Assembly (NCBI RefSeq): GCF_000003815.2
Contig: NC_049993.1
Location: forward strand, 11,188,778 to 11,252,777
From: Branchiostoma floridae
Taxonomy: Eukaryota > Chordata > Leptocardii > Amphioxiformes > Branchiostomatidae
Length of the DNA stretch: 64,000 nucleotides
Reading direction: 5' to 3'
Under the pieces are notes generated by a model, which was not told the origin of the DNA, did not search any database, and saw only the letters and a list, made by a program, of their open reading frames with translations. The position numbers and the translations under genes were made by a program. Of the stretch, positions 36,984-49,733 are shown piece after piece; positions within the stretch are counted from its first letter, which is position 1, and every line of letters starts with the position of its first letter.

Positions 36984-37752
36984 GACGTCTTCCCGACCAA
37001 GCGTGTGGAGCCAGCAAGGTCACACGTCATGACGTCAGCTCTCATCGCTTTCTTGTGTTTTGATTGCTGTGTTTGAGCTTGATTCACAATCAACTGTTCA
37101 ACTAGTGGTGAATGTGTCACGTTCAGCATGACGTCAGCTCCCCAAGGAGTGAAGTTTGTTTTGTGAATTCGTTATTTTCGTATATAGTAAACTTGTATGG
37201 ACTGAATTGTATCTGAATCACTTACATCTGCTAAATGGAACTTTTTTAAATAGCGTTTTTAAAATAGCGATCCTATAACATGGAGACATTTTGCTGACGA
37301 GTATTTTGTTGACTATGTTGTGACTATTTCCGCCCATGCTGTTTTTATTTTATGGTTTTAGTTAACATAGAATGACATACAAACATACATGCATCTTTAT
37401 TTATCAATATTGACGTCAAAATCGTTCACGCTGCGAACTAAAACATTGTTTTCAACAAAATAACGGCAGTACTGTCATTACTGAGTGTGAGACAACACGT
37501 CCCACCTTATTCAACTGGTATTTAAGAATATAAAGTGTTTATAATCTTGTTTGTCTCGCTTCAACCTATTACATTCCTCAACACTCGTGAAAGACACTAA
37601 ACACTTAAACAGTAGACAGTAAAACAGTAAACCTATCGCATACAAATAAAACTGGATATTTGTGATAAACTGGTACAATCTGATGTGTTGAGTGAGAGTG
37701 TGAAAAAAATTCTGCTTTCTACCAAATGTATATGAAGTGTCTATAAAACAAT

Positions 37753-37758
37753 AATAAA
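37753..37758 (+). terminator. candidate polyadenylation signal of gene B
   Basis: AATAAA in the block shared with the gene A 3' flank, about 770 bp after the stop codon. Confidence 0.45.
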
Positions 37759-38320
37759 AGGTATTGAACCTATTGTCTATCTATTGTTTATCTTACGTCA
37801 AGAGAGATTGTATGTAACATGAAAACTAAGAGGCATACAGAGAGTAGGTTATCCATACCGTGCGGGTCCTTTGTGATTACAACACCAAATCACGCGAGGA
37901 ATAGCTTACGGCAACGATTCAAAATAAGGTTTACAACAGCGTATTTCAACAGATGCTTTAAGAGAATGCTCCTTTGTCTTTTAGCCCAAGATGTAATGCT
38001 ACGAACTGCAAGTCACTGTTTGTGGCGGCCACGAGACCAATCGTCAATGTGTAGATGAACTGTTGAAGTTCTACAGATAGTTTATTTACCTATAACATAT
38101 CGTTCTGAAGAAGCAAGGTTTTGTGCGTGAGCTCGTGTTCTATCTCATGATGTTTGAACGTTTCTCTGACAACAATTCTATTGAGAAGTCTCAACCTAAA
38201 TTGATTTGCTGAGCAGTATCCCACGGGACCTCCATTTATTGTTAGATATATATTTTATATGTCATATTATTCACATCAAATAAGAAACGTAAGACATCAA
38301 TTATCATAAACCTGTTCTTC

Positions 38321-38350
38321 AACAATGGGAACATTTGCATATGACGTATC
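38321..38350 (+). promoter_or_regulatory. SOX-like/octamer/CRE-like block upstream of gene C
   Basis: The gene B block is repeated exactly and is followed by 'atgacgtatc', a CRE-like half site (TGACGT). Distance to the ATG is ~90 bp. Confidence 0.45.
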
Positions 38351-38428
38351 AAAAGACGGAGACTACTAAACGGCACAGAAACCGGTCAGACCGCCTCCAT
38401 CTTCAACACTCTTAAGAGCTTCACCACG

Positions 38429-41400
38429 ATGCGGTAGGTAGAACACCTTACTTTATCGTATTGTGACGTTTGTGTTTGTCTTTATCTTGTAAATTTGGCG
38501 GGGGAGACGAAAGAGGTCGGGAGGATGATTTTCATATGTTTCCATCCGTTGTAAATGCGAGAAAATGCACGTAAACGGACCTGTCGTATGACGTATGTTC
38601 AATCCGACATGTATGACGCAGGATACCTCGCCTGTACGGAACTGAGGATCGGTTCACAAATTCTTTTGTCAGGTGGACACCTGTTTCTCGACTCCCCGTC
38701 AATGGATGATGGGTTAGGTAAGAAATGTACAAGTTTCTCATCTACAGTTTTATACAAAGAACACTGCAAAATATCCAGCTGTTATTCAGAACTGCAACTA
38801 AAGTCACAAGGAAACGATGTGCGGCTACAGGGCATTGTTTCCGCACGAATGTACAGTGACGAACCGATGGCACGGTTCAGTCTGACTGTGTTCAGGAGTC
38901 CCTGTTCTCTTAAAATCAAATCACACGAAGTATCTTTTATCGTTTCAACCGACCTCCTTAAAGATCCTTATATATAAGCTACATCTGCTTTTGATTTTTG
39001 GTCACATATGTAGGTCACACCCTATTTCATACCATCATAGAGAACTCTTGGAGTTCGCCAGGCCAGGTAGGAACAAGGTAGTTCCACTTTAGGCCGGGAC
39101 CCCGTTTTACGTCGCCTCCGAAAGACGATAGCAATCCCTTACAACATGTCCGAGCTCGAGCCGAGCCGAGCCGACCCTGGGATCAAACTCAGGACAGCAG
39201 AACCATGGAATTGGATCCAGATGGCCAAGCAGAGGGGCTGCTTTAACCGCTCTGATAGATTCAATAAAACATTGATAGACTTTTAATTCCTTAGCACGTG
39301 GTACATGGATTATTGTAAAACATTTTGATCTACGGTTTGGTATCCGTAAAAATACGAAGAATCGCAACGCATCGCAAAAGTTCGGGTAAAATTGACACTG
39401 TAGACAATAAACGACCCGCAGGACACCGCCCTAGTTTGTTCGGGATATTGTTGTCAATGCGCATTAGTCATGTCTTGATTTAAAACTGATCTTTAAAATG
39501 TCGGTCTCCGGAAAATGGGTGTCTGAAATGAGGTTTGTTACCGCCTTTACCGGTGTCATGTTCTAACTGATGACCGTATTCTGAGAGAAATGATATTTGG
39601 GTGGAAGGAATAATCGCTACTTGTGTGGAACCGACCTCAATTTCTGAGAAGATAACGCCCGACTGCGCTCACAGTAAGTGGCGAGCAAGTCACAATAGGT
39701 TTGTGCTTGGGGCATTTTGTTCTGTAATGTCTTTTGTCGTAAAGAGTTAACTGAAGTTGCATTTTTTTAATGATTTTTCACTTCCTTCAGCGGATTCAAA
39801 CACGTGACTGTATACATTCGGTCAGTGTCACTGACGAAAACTAACAGATGCTAGTTGAAATGTCTGGCCGTTTCCAAAATCAATCCAGTTGCTTGAGTAA
39901 GTGCTTTTTGGCATATCTTATTACCTGGATGTTTAATCTTCATAGACGCGATTGTACACATAGTGCTGGTTGAGCAAGTTCCCACGAGAGAAAAATGTTT
40001 GGGGCGTTTTGTACTGTCTTTCTTAACTTTCTTTCTTTATTCACAATGATACAACACATTACACGGGTCAGTTTAGGTAGCTTGCGCTGGTAACGACTGA
40101 CCCACAAAGGTGCAGACAGACAAAAAAAACATGACGTACCGGTTTTTATTATTGCCATACAATGTTGATACTAGTAGCCTCAACTGTCGAAGTATCATTA
40201 TTCCTGTCTACCCGCTGCAGTGTGAGGGTGTTGCTGACCTTGGTACTGATAGCGGCTCTGCTGTGGGAGTCGGAAGCCTGGTGGGCCCGGCAGAGGTACC
40301 GTCGAACACAGCCTTCATGTAAGTACACAAACACAAGTTATTTTTGCCGTGGTCAGATCGGTCGGGCCTGTTTTGTAGGTTTTTACTTTTGACTTTTAGT
40401 GGCCTTTTCTGTGTATCTATCTGCGTCTGTCAATATTGGCCATGGTAAAACCCTCATTCACATCATTGTAAAGTGTTGGTTATGGCGTATCTATGTCTCT
40501 CTTACCTTCTTAGAGAGAAACATTATGTCTTAGTTTGATCTTTTACAGTATCACAAAGACCATCATCGTTCATAACTCTGTCTCCACCTTCCACAGTTAT
40601 CAATATCCAAAACCAGCATGTAACGTAAAATGACTTTAGGGCAACCTGAAGATATGCCCAAGGACCACGTGTAGAATCTAACAACGAACTAACAACAAAT
40701 CGTCCCGTTTCCTATTTTGAAGCGGGATGTTCTAGTCCTCCGTATGCGCTGGGTGTTAGTCGGACAGTCTGTACCTACCCGTACGGGGAGGGAGAGACCT
40801 GCGAGTTCTCGTGTATTGATGGGTACGGGCAGGCTTCAGGTGACACCAGCAGGACCTGTAGCGGTGGCTCTTGGTCCGGACAACCTCTGGTCTGCCAGTA
40901 TGGTAAGTTCTACCATGTATTCCTGTTCCTATAGTCTAAATAAGAACATGAACGTTTAATCACGCATCAAGCAGCATTCTACCCTGACTTGAATCTTTTC
41001 GATGATGCTAGACGCTGTTGATGAGGTGACCCAATGGATCGAGTGTATGAATAGAGGTAACTTATTATAGTAAAAGAAAAAGGTAAGATTTCGTATACAG
41101 ACGGCTGGAGAAATTCGATATTAGGTTCATTGCTGCATTGCTCAGGATAATATACATTTTTGTTCTTTCCCAGCCGGATGTGACCGACCACAGTACACTG
41201 CGGGTTCTTGGCGGAAAGACTGTTGGTGGCCTTACGAGAACGGGGAGAACTGCACCTACATGTGCCGGGATGGTTCCTCTGCAGTGTCCGGGGACTCCGT
41301 CATCACCTGTCAGGACGGAGCCTGGTCTGGGACGCCGCTAAGCTGCGAATACAGTAAGTACTGTAACAGTACTAGTTACTTACATGTACTGCTGCATATA

Positions 41401-42493
41401 CACAACCCCTCAAGAAAGGAGCAATAAAGATGAGGTGAAGGAATGATGGCAGGACAAAGAACGCATATGTGCATGAATGGTAAACTAGATGATCTTACAC
41501 ATACTTACGGTTTATTGATTCGGGAGTTATTTCTCCTGCAGCTGGATGTGAACGGCCACCTTTCACAAGGGGCAGCTGGAGTGAGAATTGCTGGTGGCCT
41601 TACGAGAACGGGGAAAACTGCACCTACACCTGCAGGGAGGGATATTCTAGAGTGTCCGGAGACTCCACCATCACCTGTGTGGACCGTACCTGGTCCGGGA
41701 CCCCGCTGGAGTGCCAGCGTACTTGTACGTAATACCGGCACTAGAATGGTTTTGACGTCATCTCAGAATAATGTTCGCGTGCGTACCATGAATATCTACG
41801 CTGTTGGTTGTTTCCCTCTCAATGAGGGTATGGACATTCTACAGATCAAAAGATTTGATACGCAATGGGCTTTTACATGCTTTTGACTTAAAACAGTCAA
41901 ACAGTTTGAAATATATGTATTTTTATGTTCCGAGTAACGCTATTATTTCCAAAACGTTTTTTTTTCAAGCCGGTTGTGACGCTCCACCCCGTCGCTATGG
42001 CTCCTGGGGACCCCGGGACTGCCGCTGGCCGTACGAGGAAGGGGAGACGTGCAGGTTCGACTGCCGGCCCGGGTGGGAGCAGCAGTCGGGGAACACCACC
42101 ACCACCTGCACCGGCGGGCAGTGGACTGGAGACCCGCTGGTCTGCACCAGGAGCTCCAGCCCTGGCTCTAGCGCCGGTAAGAACTCTTCTTTCACCTAAA
42201 TTGGCGAAACTACATGTATCTGCCCTCCATTTCAATGTCTCAAGAATAACGTAAGCGTGTGAATAACCCGTGCCGCCCTTAGATTCGTTTCTACATTATC
42301 TAGCAAAAATAGATAAAACCAATCTCTTTAAAGTGGCCAAGTTCATAGATTTAAAGCCAGCTAAGCTGTTGTTGAACTTGCAGTGAGAGCAATAGATTGT
42401 TAAAAAGGTTGTTTTACTTGGAAGTAAGAAAACTAGAAGATTATCATTGACATACTGATTGATGTGTTCTCAGGCTGGTGGAATGGGCGTTAA
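38429..42493 (+). CDS. sushi array gene C: secreted protein with four six-cysteine CCP domains
   Basis: Exons: 38429-38433 (ATGCG), 40221-40318 (signal peptide), 40723-40902, 41174-41353, 41542-41724, 41970-42176 (CCP1-4), 42474-42493 (tail). Total 873 nt, 290 aa. The signal peptide MRVRVLLTLVLIAALLWESE-A is followed by WWARQRYRRTQPS, the shortest cationic segment among B to E and the one that begins Trp-Trp. CCP1 has YGQASGDTSRTC; CCP2 and CCP3 have WWPYENGENCTY; CCP4 has WPYEEGETCRF and a Ser/Gly-rich exit. The tail exon encodes GWWNGR, then stop. CCP2-4 align one-to-one with gene B. Function is not known. Confidence 0.9.
39060..39250 (-). mobile_element. SINE-like element
   Basis: The minus strand carries 'gtcctgagtttgatcccagg' (B-box-like) and then 'cgtctttcggaggcgacgta', reminiscent of a central domain seen in many invertebrate SINEs. 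Boundaries are approximate. It is in intron 1 of gene C. Confidence 0.45.
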
Positions 42494-42797
42494 GACGTCC
42501 ACCCGACCGTGAGGCTTGGACCCAGCAACGTCACTACATCATGACGTCAGCTCTCATCGATTTCTTATGTTTTGAATACTCGTATTAGATGTTATAGCTT
42601 AATTACAATTAACAGCTCGACTAGAGATAAAAGGGTCACTTTCGTTTTTTTAATACCTTCGTGGATTGAACTGTCTCTAAATCAGTTACATTCACTAAAT
42701 GGATTATAAACGCTTCTAGTAGCATAGAGACATGTTTTGTCAACGATTATATTCTTTTCAACTTAACTCAGCTTTTTTCAAACAGTTTGCAGTAAAT

Positions 42798-42872
42798 ATG
42801 GTGAAAATGGGACAAACATTGTATGTTGTGATTATTTTCTTCCAGATTGTTATTCTCCTATTTCTTTTTTAT
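42798..42872 (+). other. short hydrophobic reading frame conserved in the 3' flanks of genes C, D and E
   Basis: From ATG 42798 the frame reads MVKMGQTLYVVIIFFQIVIL. Cognates start at 48482 and 60551 and keep the frame for ~25 codons without indels. The similarity may simply reflect shared 3' UTR ancestry, since the frames end differently. Coding status is doubtful. Confidence 0.2.
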
Positions 42873-43518
42873 GGCTCTAGTGCTATTTCTTATTATGGCT
42901 CTAGGTCACGCTAATATATACCGTTTTATTCAACTGGTATCATAGTATACAAATTAAAAAGATTCAAAATCTTACTTCTCTCTCTTCAACCTTGCTTTAC
43001 ATGCCTCAAACTTCGATAAAACCTGATATCTGTGATAGTTCGGGCATTCGGGGGAAGTTCGGGAAGCCGTGTTCTGTTATGTGTAACCAGGACTTCAGTT
43101 CTGTAACATACTGCTGCACAGATATCCCTCGGCTGGGATCGTCACCTATGGCATATCAGGACAATTTTATGTTGTTGTTTTTTTTTGACGCCAGAAGAAT
43201 ATCGAGTTTGATATTATCCTGGTCTTTAGGAAGATTGTAAGTTGTTTTTCATGGTCCATCAAAGTTCCATTTAGAGCGGCGTTCCCTACTTCTTTCCGCT
43301 CAACGAAAACAACTCATTTGTAACAACCCGGGCAATCAGTACTTCTCTCTGTGTGTCAAGGGTGCCACAAGTGAATTATTCCACTCTGAACTTTTGAACA
43401 TTCTGCTAGCTATGCAGAGCTTTTCCAGTACGTTGTACTTTTTAGTCGACATAATATAGGTAAATATTTAACATCACGTAAGAAACGTAAGCCACCAATT
43501 ATTATAAACCTGTTCTTC

Positions 43519-43548
43519 AACAATGGGCTACATTTGCATATGACGTAT
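43519..43548 (+). promoter_or_regulatory. SOX-like/octamer/CRE-like block upstream of gene D
   Basis: Variant 'aacaatgggctacatttgca' followed by 'tatgacgtatc', ~90 bp before the ATG. Confidence 0.45.
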
Positions 43549-43628
43549 CATCAGAAGACGGAGACAGCACTGAACGGCACAGAACAGGTCAGACTGCCTC
43601 TACCTTCAACACTCGTGCGCACTTCACC

Positions 43629-46600
43629 ATGATACGGTAGGTAAACACCTTACTTTTAACGGATTGTAACGTTTGTGTTTGCCTTTGTCTCGGTGATTTT
43701 TGGCGGCGGATGGGAAAGACGTCGGGAGGGAGATGTTATAAGTTTCAACCCGCGGTATGAGTGAGAAAAGTCACGTAGACGGGCCTGCTGTATATGTTCA
43801 GTCCGGCATGTATGACGCAGTATATATATCTCGTCTGTGCAGAAAGGATCGGTTCACAACTTCACGTGGAGTTTTTCTCCAGTCCTCGTCACTAGATGAC
43901 TGGCTTATCCTACAAAATGTAGAAGTTCCTCATTAGCAGTTTTACACAAAGAAAACTCTAAATATCCAGCTCTTATATATTCAGAACTGCACCTAAAGTC
44001 ATAAGGAAACGATGTGCCGTCCACGCAGGGCATTGTTTCCGCACGAATGTTCAGTGACGATTCGGGGGCACGGCTCAGTCTGACTGTGTTCAGGAGTCCC
44101 TCTTCGCTCAGAATTACATCATGTGAAGTCCCGTTTGTCGTTCCAATGGCCTCCTGATATAAAAGCTACATGTACTTTTGATGTTTGGTCGGGTACGTAG
44201 GGCATACCATATTTCATACAGAAGTCGACTTAATAAATCATTGGTCGACTTCCCCAGCACAGGGTACATATATAGATCGCTGTAGAACAATCTGATTTAC
44301 TGTTTGATGTCCATAAAAATATGAAGAATCGTAAAAGTTCAGGTAAAATTGGCACTGTAGATAACAAACGACCAGTAGGACGTCCCGTGGCATTGCCCTT
44401 TATGTTCGCAACGTATATTGCCAGGGGTCAATGCGCATTAGTCTTGATTTAAAACTGATCTAAAATCTCGGTTTCCGGAAAGTGGGAGTCTGAAATGAGG
44501 TTTGTTATCGCCTTTACCGGTGTCATGTTCTAACAGATGACCGTATTCTGAGAGAAATGATATTTGGGTGGAAGGAATAATCGCTATTGATGTGGAACCG
44601 ACTTCAAATTCAGATAAGTTTACACTCGACTGTACACATAGTACCGGGCGAGCAAGTCCTATGCCTAGTTAGTAACAGAACATTTTAACAATGCTTCGGG
44701 CGTTTTGTACTGTAAAGAGAGGGAAATGATATTTGAGTGGATTCAGAATAGATATTCGGCTAGAATCAATAATCGCTATTGATGTCGAACTGATCTCGAG
44801 TTCTGACAAGTTAACACCCAACTATACATATGGTGCTGGGCGAGCAAGTTCCATTGAGAAAAATGCTTGGGGCGTTCTGTCCACTGACTGTAATCTCTTT
44901 CTTCTAAAAGAGTCCATTGTTGTGTGTGTGTGTGTTTTTTTTTTACATAAATGATTTGCTACGCCTTCCAGCTGGTACAAAACTCGAAAAACGAACTTTA
45001 TCCTCTACAAATTTAGAACTAAAATTTTTTTCGGTGACTTGCCGACTTTTACTACATATATATAGTTAATCATAGAATTATAACGTAAGATTTGGCAAGG
45101 CAATGCACAAATTAAGTTTAAGGAAACAAGTTTGAAGGCTTCTTCGAAATGAAAATAACACATGAATTAACACATCCATTGTTTCTGGCCGCTCGTCGTG
45201 CGAGATCTAGAAGTAACTTTTTGTTTTCCTGTGTAAATTATTTTCATCTGTTTGTTGAAAAATCTTGACGATGTAGAGGGAGGCCAAACATTGCCACAAA
45301 ATAGACAAAAAAGTACCGGATTTTATTATGTAACGTTACATACAGTGAATTGATACTAGTACTAGTAGCCTCAACTCTCGGAGTATCATTATTCGTGTCT
45401 ACCCGCTGCAGTCTGAGGGTGTTGCTGACCTTGGTGCTGATAGCGGCTCTGCTGTGGGAATCGGAAGCATTGTTCTCATGGAGGAACCGCAGGTACTCAC
45501 GAAGGTACCGTCGCACACGGCCTACATGTACGTATACAGACGTTGGTACAACTTTCGGTACATGTGGTGATTTGGAAACGTTTGTTTTATTTCGGCTTAG
45601 GTCAGATCGGTCGGGCCAATTTTGTGAGTCTTCGGTGGCCTTTTCTGTGAGACTATGGCTCCATTTGCCAATATTGGTCATGGTAAAACCCTCACTTACA
45701 TCATCACTGCAGCGTTGGTCATGGCGTACCTAGGTCTCTCTTATCTTTTCGGAGAGAAACATCAATTCGCCTGACTCAGTCCTACGTCAAAGAATACTAT
45801 GTCGCAATGAGTTTGATCTTCTACAGTATCACAAAGATTATCATCGTTCATAACTCGGTCTCTACTTTCCACAGTTTATATCCAAAACCAACATGTAACG
45901 TAAGATGTATCGGACTTTGGGGCAACCTGCAGATATGACGGAACACGTGTAGAATCACGAACTAACAACAAACCGTCCTGTTTGGCCTGTATTCTGTAGC
46001 CGCGTGCTCCTCCGTCTCTCTGTCTGGGCGGGGTGTCCGTCGAACAGTCTGTACCTTCCCGTACGGGGAGGGGGAGACCTGTGAGCTCTCGTGTATTGAC
46101 GGGTACAGGCAGACGTCAGGTGACACCAGCAGGACCTGTAGCGGCGGCTCCTGGTCCGGACAACCCCTGGTCTGCGAGTACAGTACGTTCTACTGTGTTT
46201 TCCTGTTGCTTTAGCACATTCAAATGGATAATAATGTATTCTTATAGTGGTCACTGCTTGATACGTGATTAAACGTGCTAGTAACGTATGTATCCTGACT
46301 TGAATCATTTCGATGATGCCAGTTATTTGTAGAAAAACTCACATTCCCAATTCAACTAGACAAACCATCGATCTTAAAACACATCTGCTCTTTTATCTCC
46401 ATTATAACAGAAAAGCCGGAAGTTGAATTTATCCAGCATTAGTCACATTTTGTATCTGTGAACCGTATCTTTTCAACATGTCTTTTTGTAACCTGTACTT
46501 AGCCCGGTGTGGTAAAAATGTGCAATAAAGGTCTTCATTCATTCATTGATGAAGTGACCCAAATGGATCGAGTGTATGAATAGAGGTATTATAGTGAAAG

Positions 46601-48212
46601 AAAGAAGTAACATGTCGTATACAGACGGCTGGAGAAATTCGATATTAGGTTCATTGGTGAAACGCTACAGGATACACAGATTTATGTTCTTTCCCAGCCG
46701 GATGTGACCGACCGCCGTACACTGAGGGTTCTCGGGAAGACTGCTGGTGGCCTTACGAGAACGGGGAGAACTGCACCTACACCTGCCGTAATGGTTACGC
46801 GAGAGTGTCCGGAGACTCCGTCATCACCTGTGAGAACGGCAACTGGTCTGGGACGCCGCTGACCTGCGAGTACAGTAAGTACCGTTCTTACATCCACGCG
46901 TGTTCAAGAATGATTGATGAGGATGAGATAAAGGATTGGTAGGAGAACAACGAACACATGTGTGATCTCACTAAGATATAGATTGAGTCATGCATTCTTT
47001 CTCCTGCAGCTGGATGTGAGTGGCCACCTTTCACAAGGGGAAGCTGGAGGCAGGGATGCAGATGGCCTTACGAGAACGGGGAGAACTGCACATACACCTG
47101 CCGTAATGGTTACGCGAGAGTGTCCGGAGACTCCGTCATCACCTGTGAGAACGGCAACTGGTCTGGGACGCCGCTGACCTGCGAGTACAGTAAGTACCGT
47201 TCTTACATCCACGAGCGCTCAAGAATGATTGATGAGGATGAGATAAAAGATTGGTAGGAGAACAACGAACACATGTGTGATCTCACTAAGATATAGATTG
47301 AGTCAGGCATTCTTTCTCCTGCAGCTGGATGTGAGTGGCCACCTTTCACAAGTGGAAGCCGGAGGCGGGGATGCTGGTGGCCTTACGAGAACGGGGAAAA
47401 CTGCACCTACACCTGTCAGGAGGGTCATTCTAGAGTGTCCGGAGACTCCACCATCACCTGTGTGGACGGGTCATGGTCTGGGACTCCGCTGGAGTGCCAG
47501 CGTACCTGTACGTAATGCCACTAGAATGGTTTTGACGTCATCTTAGAAAAACGTCCGCGTGCGTACCATCAATCTTCGCTGTTGTTTGTTTCCCTCTCAA
47601 TAAAAATATGTACATTCTACAGATAAAAAGATTTAATACTGAAGGCGCTTTTACATACACTTGACTTAAAACAGGAAAACAGTTTAAAATACATGTATTT
47701 TTATGTTCCGAGTAACGCTATTATTTCCAAAACGTTTTTTGTTTTTTTCAAGCCGGTTGTGACCCTCCACCTCGTCGCTTTGGCTCCTGGGGACCTCGGG
47801 ACTGCCGCTGGCCGTACGTGGAAGGGGAGACGTGCAGGTTCCAGTGCCAGTGGGGCTGGGAGCAGCAGTCCGGGGAGACCACCACCACCTGCACCGGCGG
47901 GCAGTGGACTGGAGACCCGCTGGTCTGCACCAGGAGCTCCAGTATGGGCTTTACTTTCATTTGATCTAAAGCTAGCATCTTTCCTCCATTTCTTAAAGAA
48001 TGTTGTAACAGGAACGAAAACCTGTTAGTACCTATATCCAGCCCCGTGCCACCCCTAGCTTCAACTCTATATCATATCTATCAAAAATACATAAAACCAA
48101 TGTCTTTAACGTGACAAATGGCAAAACCAATAATAAGTAAGCAAATATTTGTCTTACCATTGATGTACTGATTTGCCTGCTCTTAGGTTGGTGGTGGCCA
48201 TGGGGGCGTTAA
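43629..48212 (+). CDS. sushi array gene D: secreted protein with five six-cysteine CCP domains
   Basis: Exons: 43629-43636 (ATGATACG), 45412-45527 (signal peptide), 46000-46182, 46698-46874, 47010-47189, 47325-47507, 47753-47941 (CCP1-5), 48187-48212 (tail). Total 1062 nt, 353 aa. After the signal peptide comes LFSWRNRRYSRRYRRTRPT. CCP2 and CCP3 are almost identical from WPYENGENC onward and their introns are near-identical too, showing a recent ~315-bp exon-plus-intron duplication. CCP1 matches the first CCP of genes C and E; CCP5 matches the last CCP of B, C and E. The tail exon encodes SWWWPWGR, then stop. Role unknown; secreted sushi protein by inference. Confidence 0.9.
46318..46548 (+). 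mobile_element. 5'-truncated LINE tail in a gene D intron
   Basis: A short C-terminal remnant (DKPSILKHICSFISIITEK) matches DKPLLIKHICSYIFNITKK of the gene B element, then 'gtgcaataaaggtcttcatt' and an ATTC tail. Gene C has the uninterrupted sequence 'cgatgatgctagacgctgtt' here, so the insertion postdates the C/D duplication. Confidence 0.85.
46750..47352 (+). repeat. recent ~315-bp tandem duplication within gene D
   Basis: Positions 46750-47037 and 47065-47352 differ at only a handful of sites and each spans a sushi exon 3' half, its donor, a full intron and the next acceptor. The intron includes 'atgattgatgaggatgagat' in both copies. Confidence 0.92.
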
Positions 48213-49636
48213 GACGTCTACCCGACCACGCAGACTTGGACCCAGCAACGTCACTACGTCATGACGTCAGTTCTCATCGCTATCGTATGTTCTGAATACT
48301 TGGATTAGATGTTATAGCTTAATTACAATTAACAGCTGAACTAGAGATAAATAAGTCACCTTCGTATTTGATAAACATGTATGTGTTCAATCTAAATCAG
48401 TTACATCCATTGTCGGCGATTGAATTCTTTTCAACTTAACTCAGCCTTTTTCAAACAGTTTGCAGTCAATGTCAAGTAAATATGGTGAAAATGGGCCACA
48501 CATTGTGTGCTGTGATTATTTTCTTCCAGATTGTTATTTTCCTTTTTCTTTTATATGGCTCTAGGTCATGTATGTATGTATGTATGTAGGTCATGCCATT
48601 ACTTTAAAACCACCGCTATTACCTAATATATATAACGTTATATATATATATAGAGAGGGACAGAGAGAGACAGACAGACAGACAAGACAGAGAGAGAGAC
48701 CCGGCTAATTCAAATGGTATCATAGTATATAAAGTGAAAGATTCAAAATCTTTCTTGTCTCGCTTCAACCTAGCTTTATATTCCTCAAAAGTCGATAAAA
48801 CCTGATATACGTGATAGTTCGGGGGAAGTTCGGGAAGCCGTGTTCTGTTATGTGTAACCAGGACTTCAGTTCTGAAACATACTGCCGCACAGATATCCCT
48901 CGGCTGGGATCATCACCTATGGCATATCAGGACGATTTTTATGTTTTCTTGGCGCCAGAAAAATATCGAGTTTGATATTATCCAGGTATTTAGGAAGATT
49001 GTAAGTTGTTTTTCCATGGTCCATCAAAGTTCCATTTAAAGCGGTGTTCCCTTCCTCTTTTCGCTCAACGAAAACAACTGATTGGTAACAACTCGGGCAA
49101 TCAGTATTCATTCTCTCTGTGTGTCAAGGGTGCCTCAATGCGAAATAGTCCACTACATTGTATGAAATTTCTAACGTTCTGCTAGCTTTGCAGAAGAAGA
49201 TACATTGTTTATCTTACGTCAAGAGAGATTGTATGTAACATGAAAACTAACAGACATACAGAAAGTAGGTTATCCATACCGTGCGGGTTCTTTGTGATTC
49301 CATAACCAAATCACGCGAGGAATAGCTTAAGGCAACGATTCAAAATAAGATGAACTACTCCGTGTTTCAACAGATGTTCCGAGAGAATGCCCCTTTGTCC
49401 TTTAGCCCAATACAAGACTGTCGTAGTTCTACAGATAGTTAATTTACCTAGGAATATAACATATCGTTCTGAAGAAACAAGGTTTTGTGCGTGAGCTCGT
49501 TTTCTATCTCATGATGTCATTCGATCGAGAAGTCTCAACCAAAGCTGATTTGCTGAGCAGTATCCCAAGGAACCTCCATTTATATCAACATCACGTAAGA
49601 AACGAAAGGCATCACTTGGTCAGAAACCTGCTCTTC
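48213..49636. other. D-to-E intergenic region
   Basis: It starts with the conserved post-stop block shared by B to E, followed by 3' UTR-like sequence and simple repeats. The segment 48790-49110 ('gggggaagttcgggaagccg') matches 43030-43330 after gene C. From 49200 it matches the upstream region of gene C (37790 onward). No separate gene is seen. Confidence 0.7.
48569..48707. repeat. TATG, TA and GACA/GAGA simple repeats
   Basis: A TATG run is followed by TA-rich sequence and a run of 'gagagacagacagacagaca' type. Confidence 0.9.
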
Positions 49637-49644
49637 AACAATGG
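49637..49644 (+). promoter_or_regulatory. SOX-like site upstream of gene E, octamer lost
   Basis: AACAATGG is kept and is followed by 'ggctgcatatgacgtatc'. A small deletion relative to gene D removes the first part of the octamer. Confidence 0.4.
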
Positions 49645-49733
49645 GCTGCATATGACGTATCAGACGAAGGCCAGGAGACAGCACTGAATGGCACAGAACA
49701 GGTCAGACCGCCACCACTCTTAAGAGCTTCACC

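Noticed and set aside
38555-38977. 140-aa frame in intron 1 of gene C
   Set aside because: Homologous DNA exists in the first introns of genes D and E but indels destroy the frame, so it behaves as non-coding duplicated intron.
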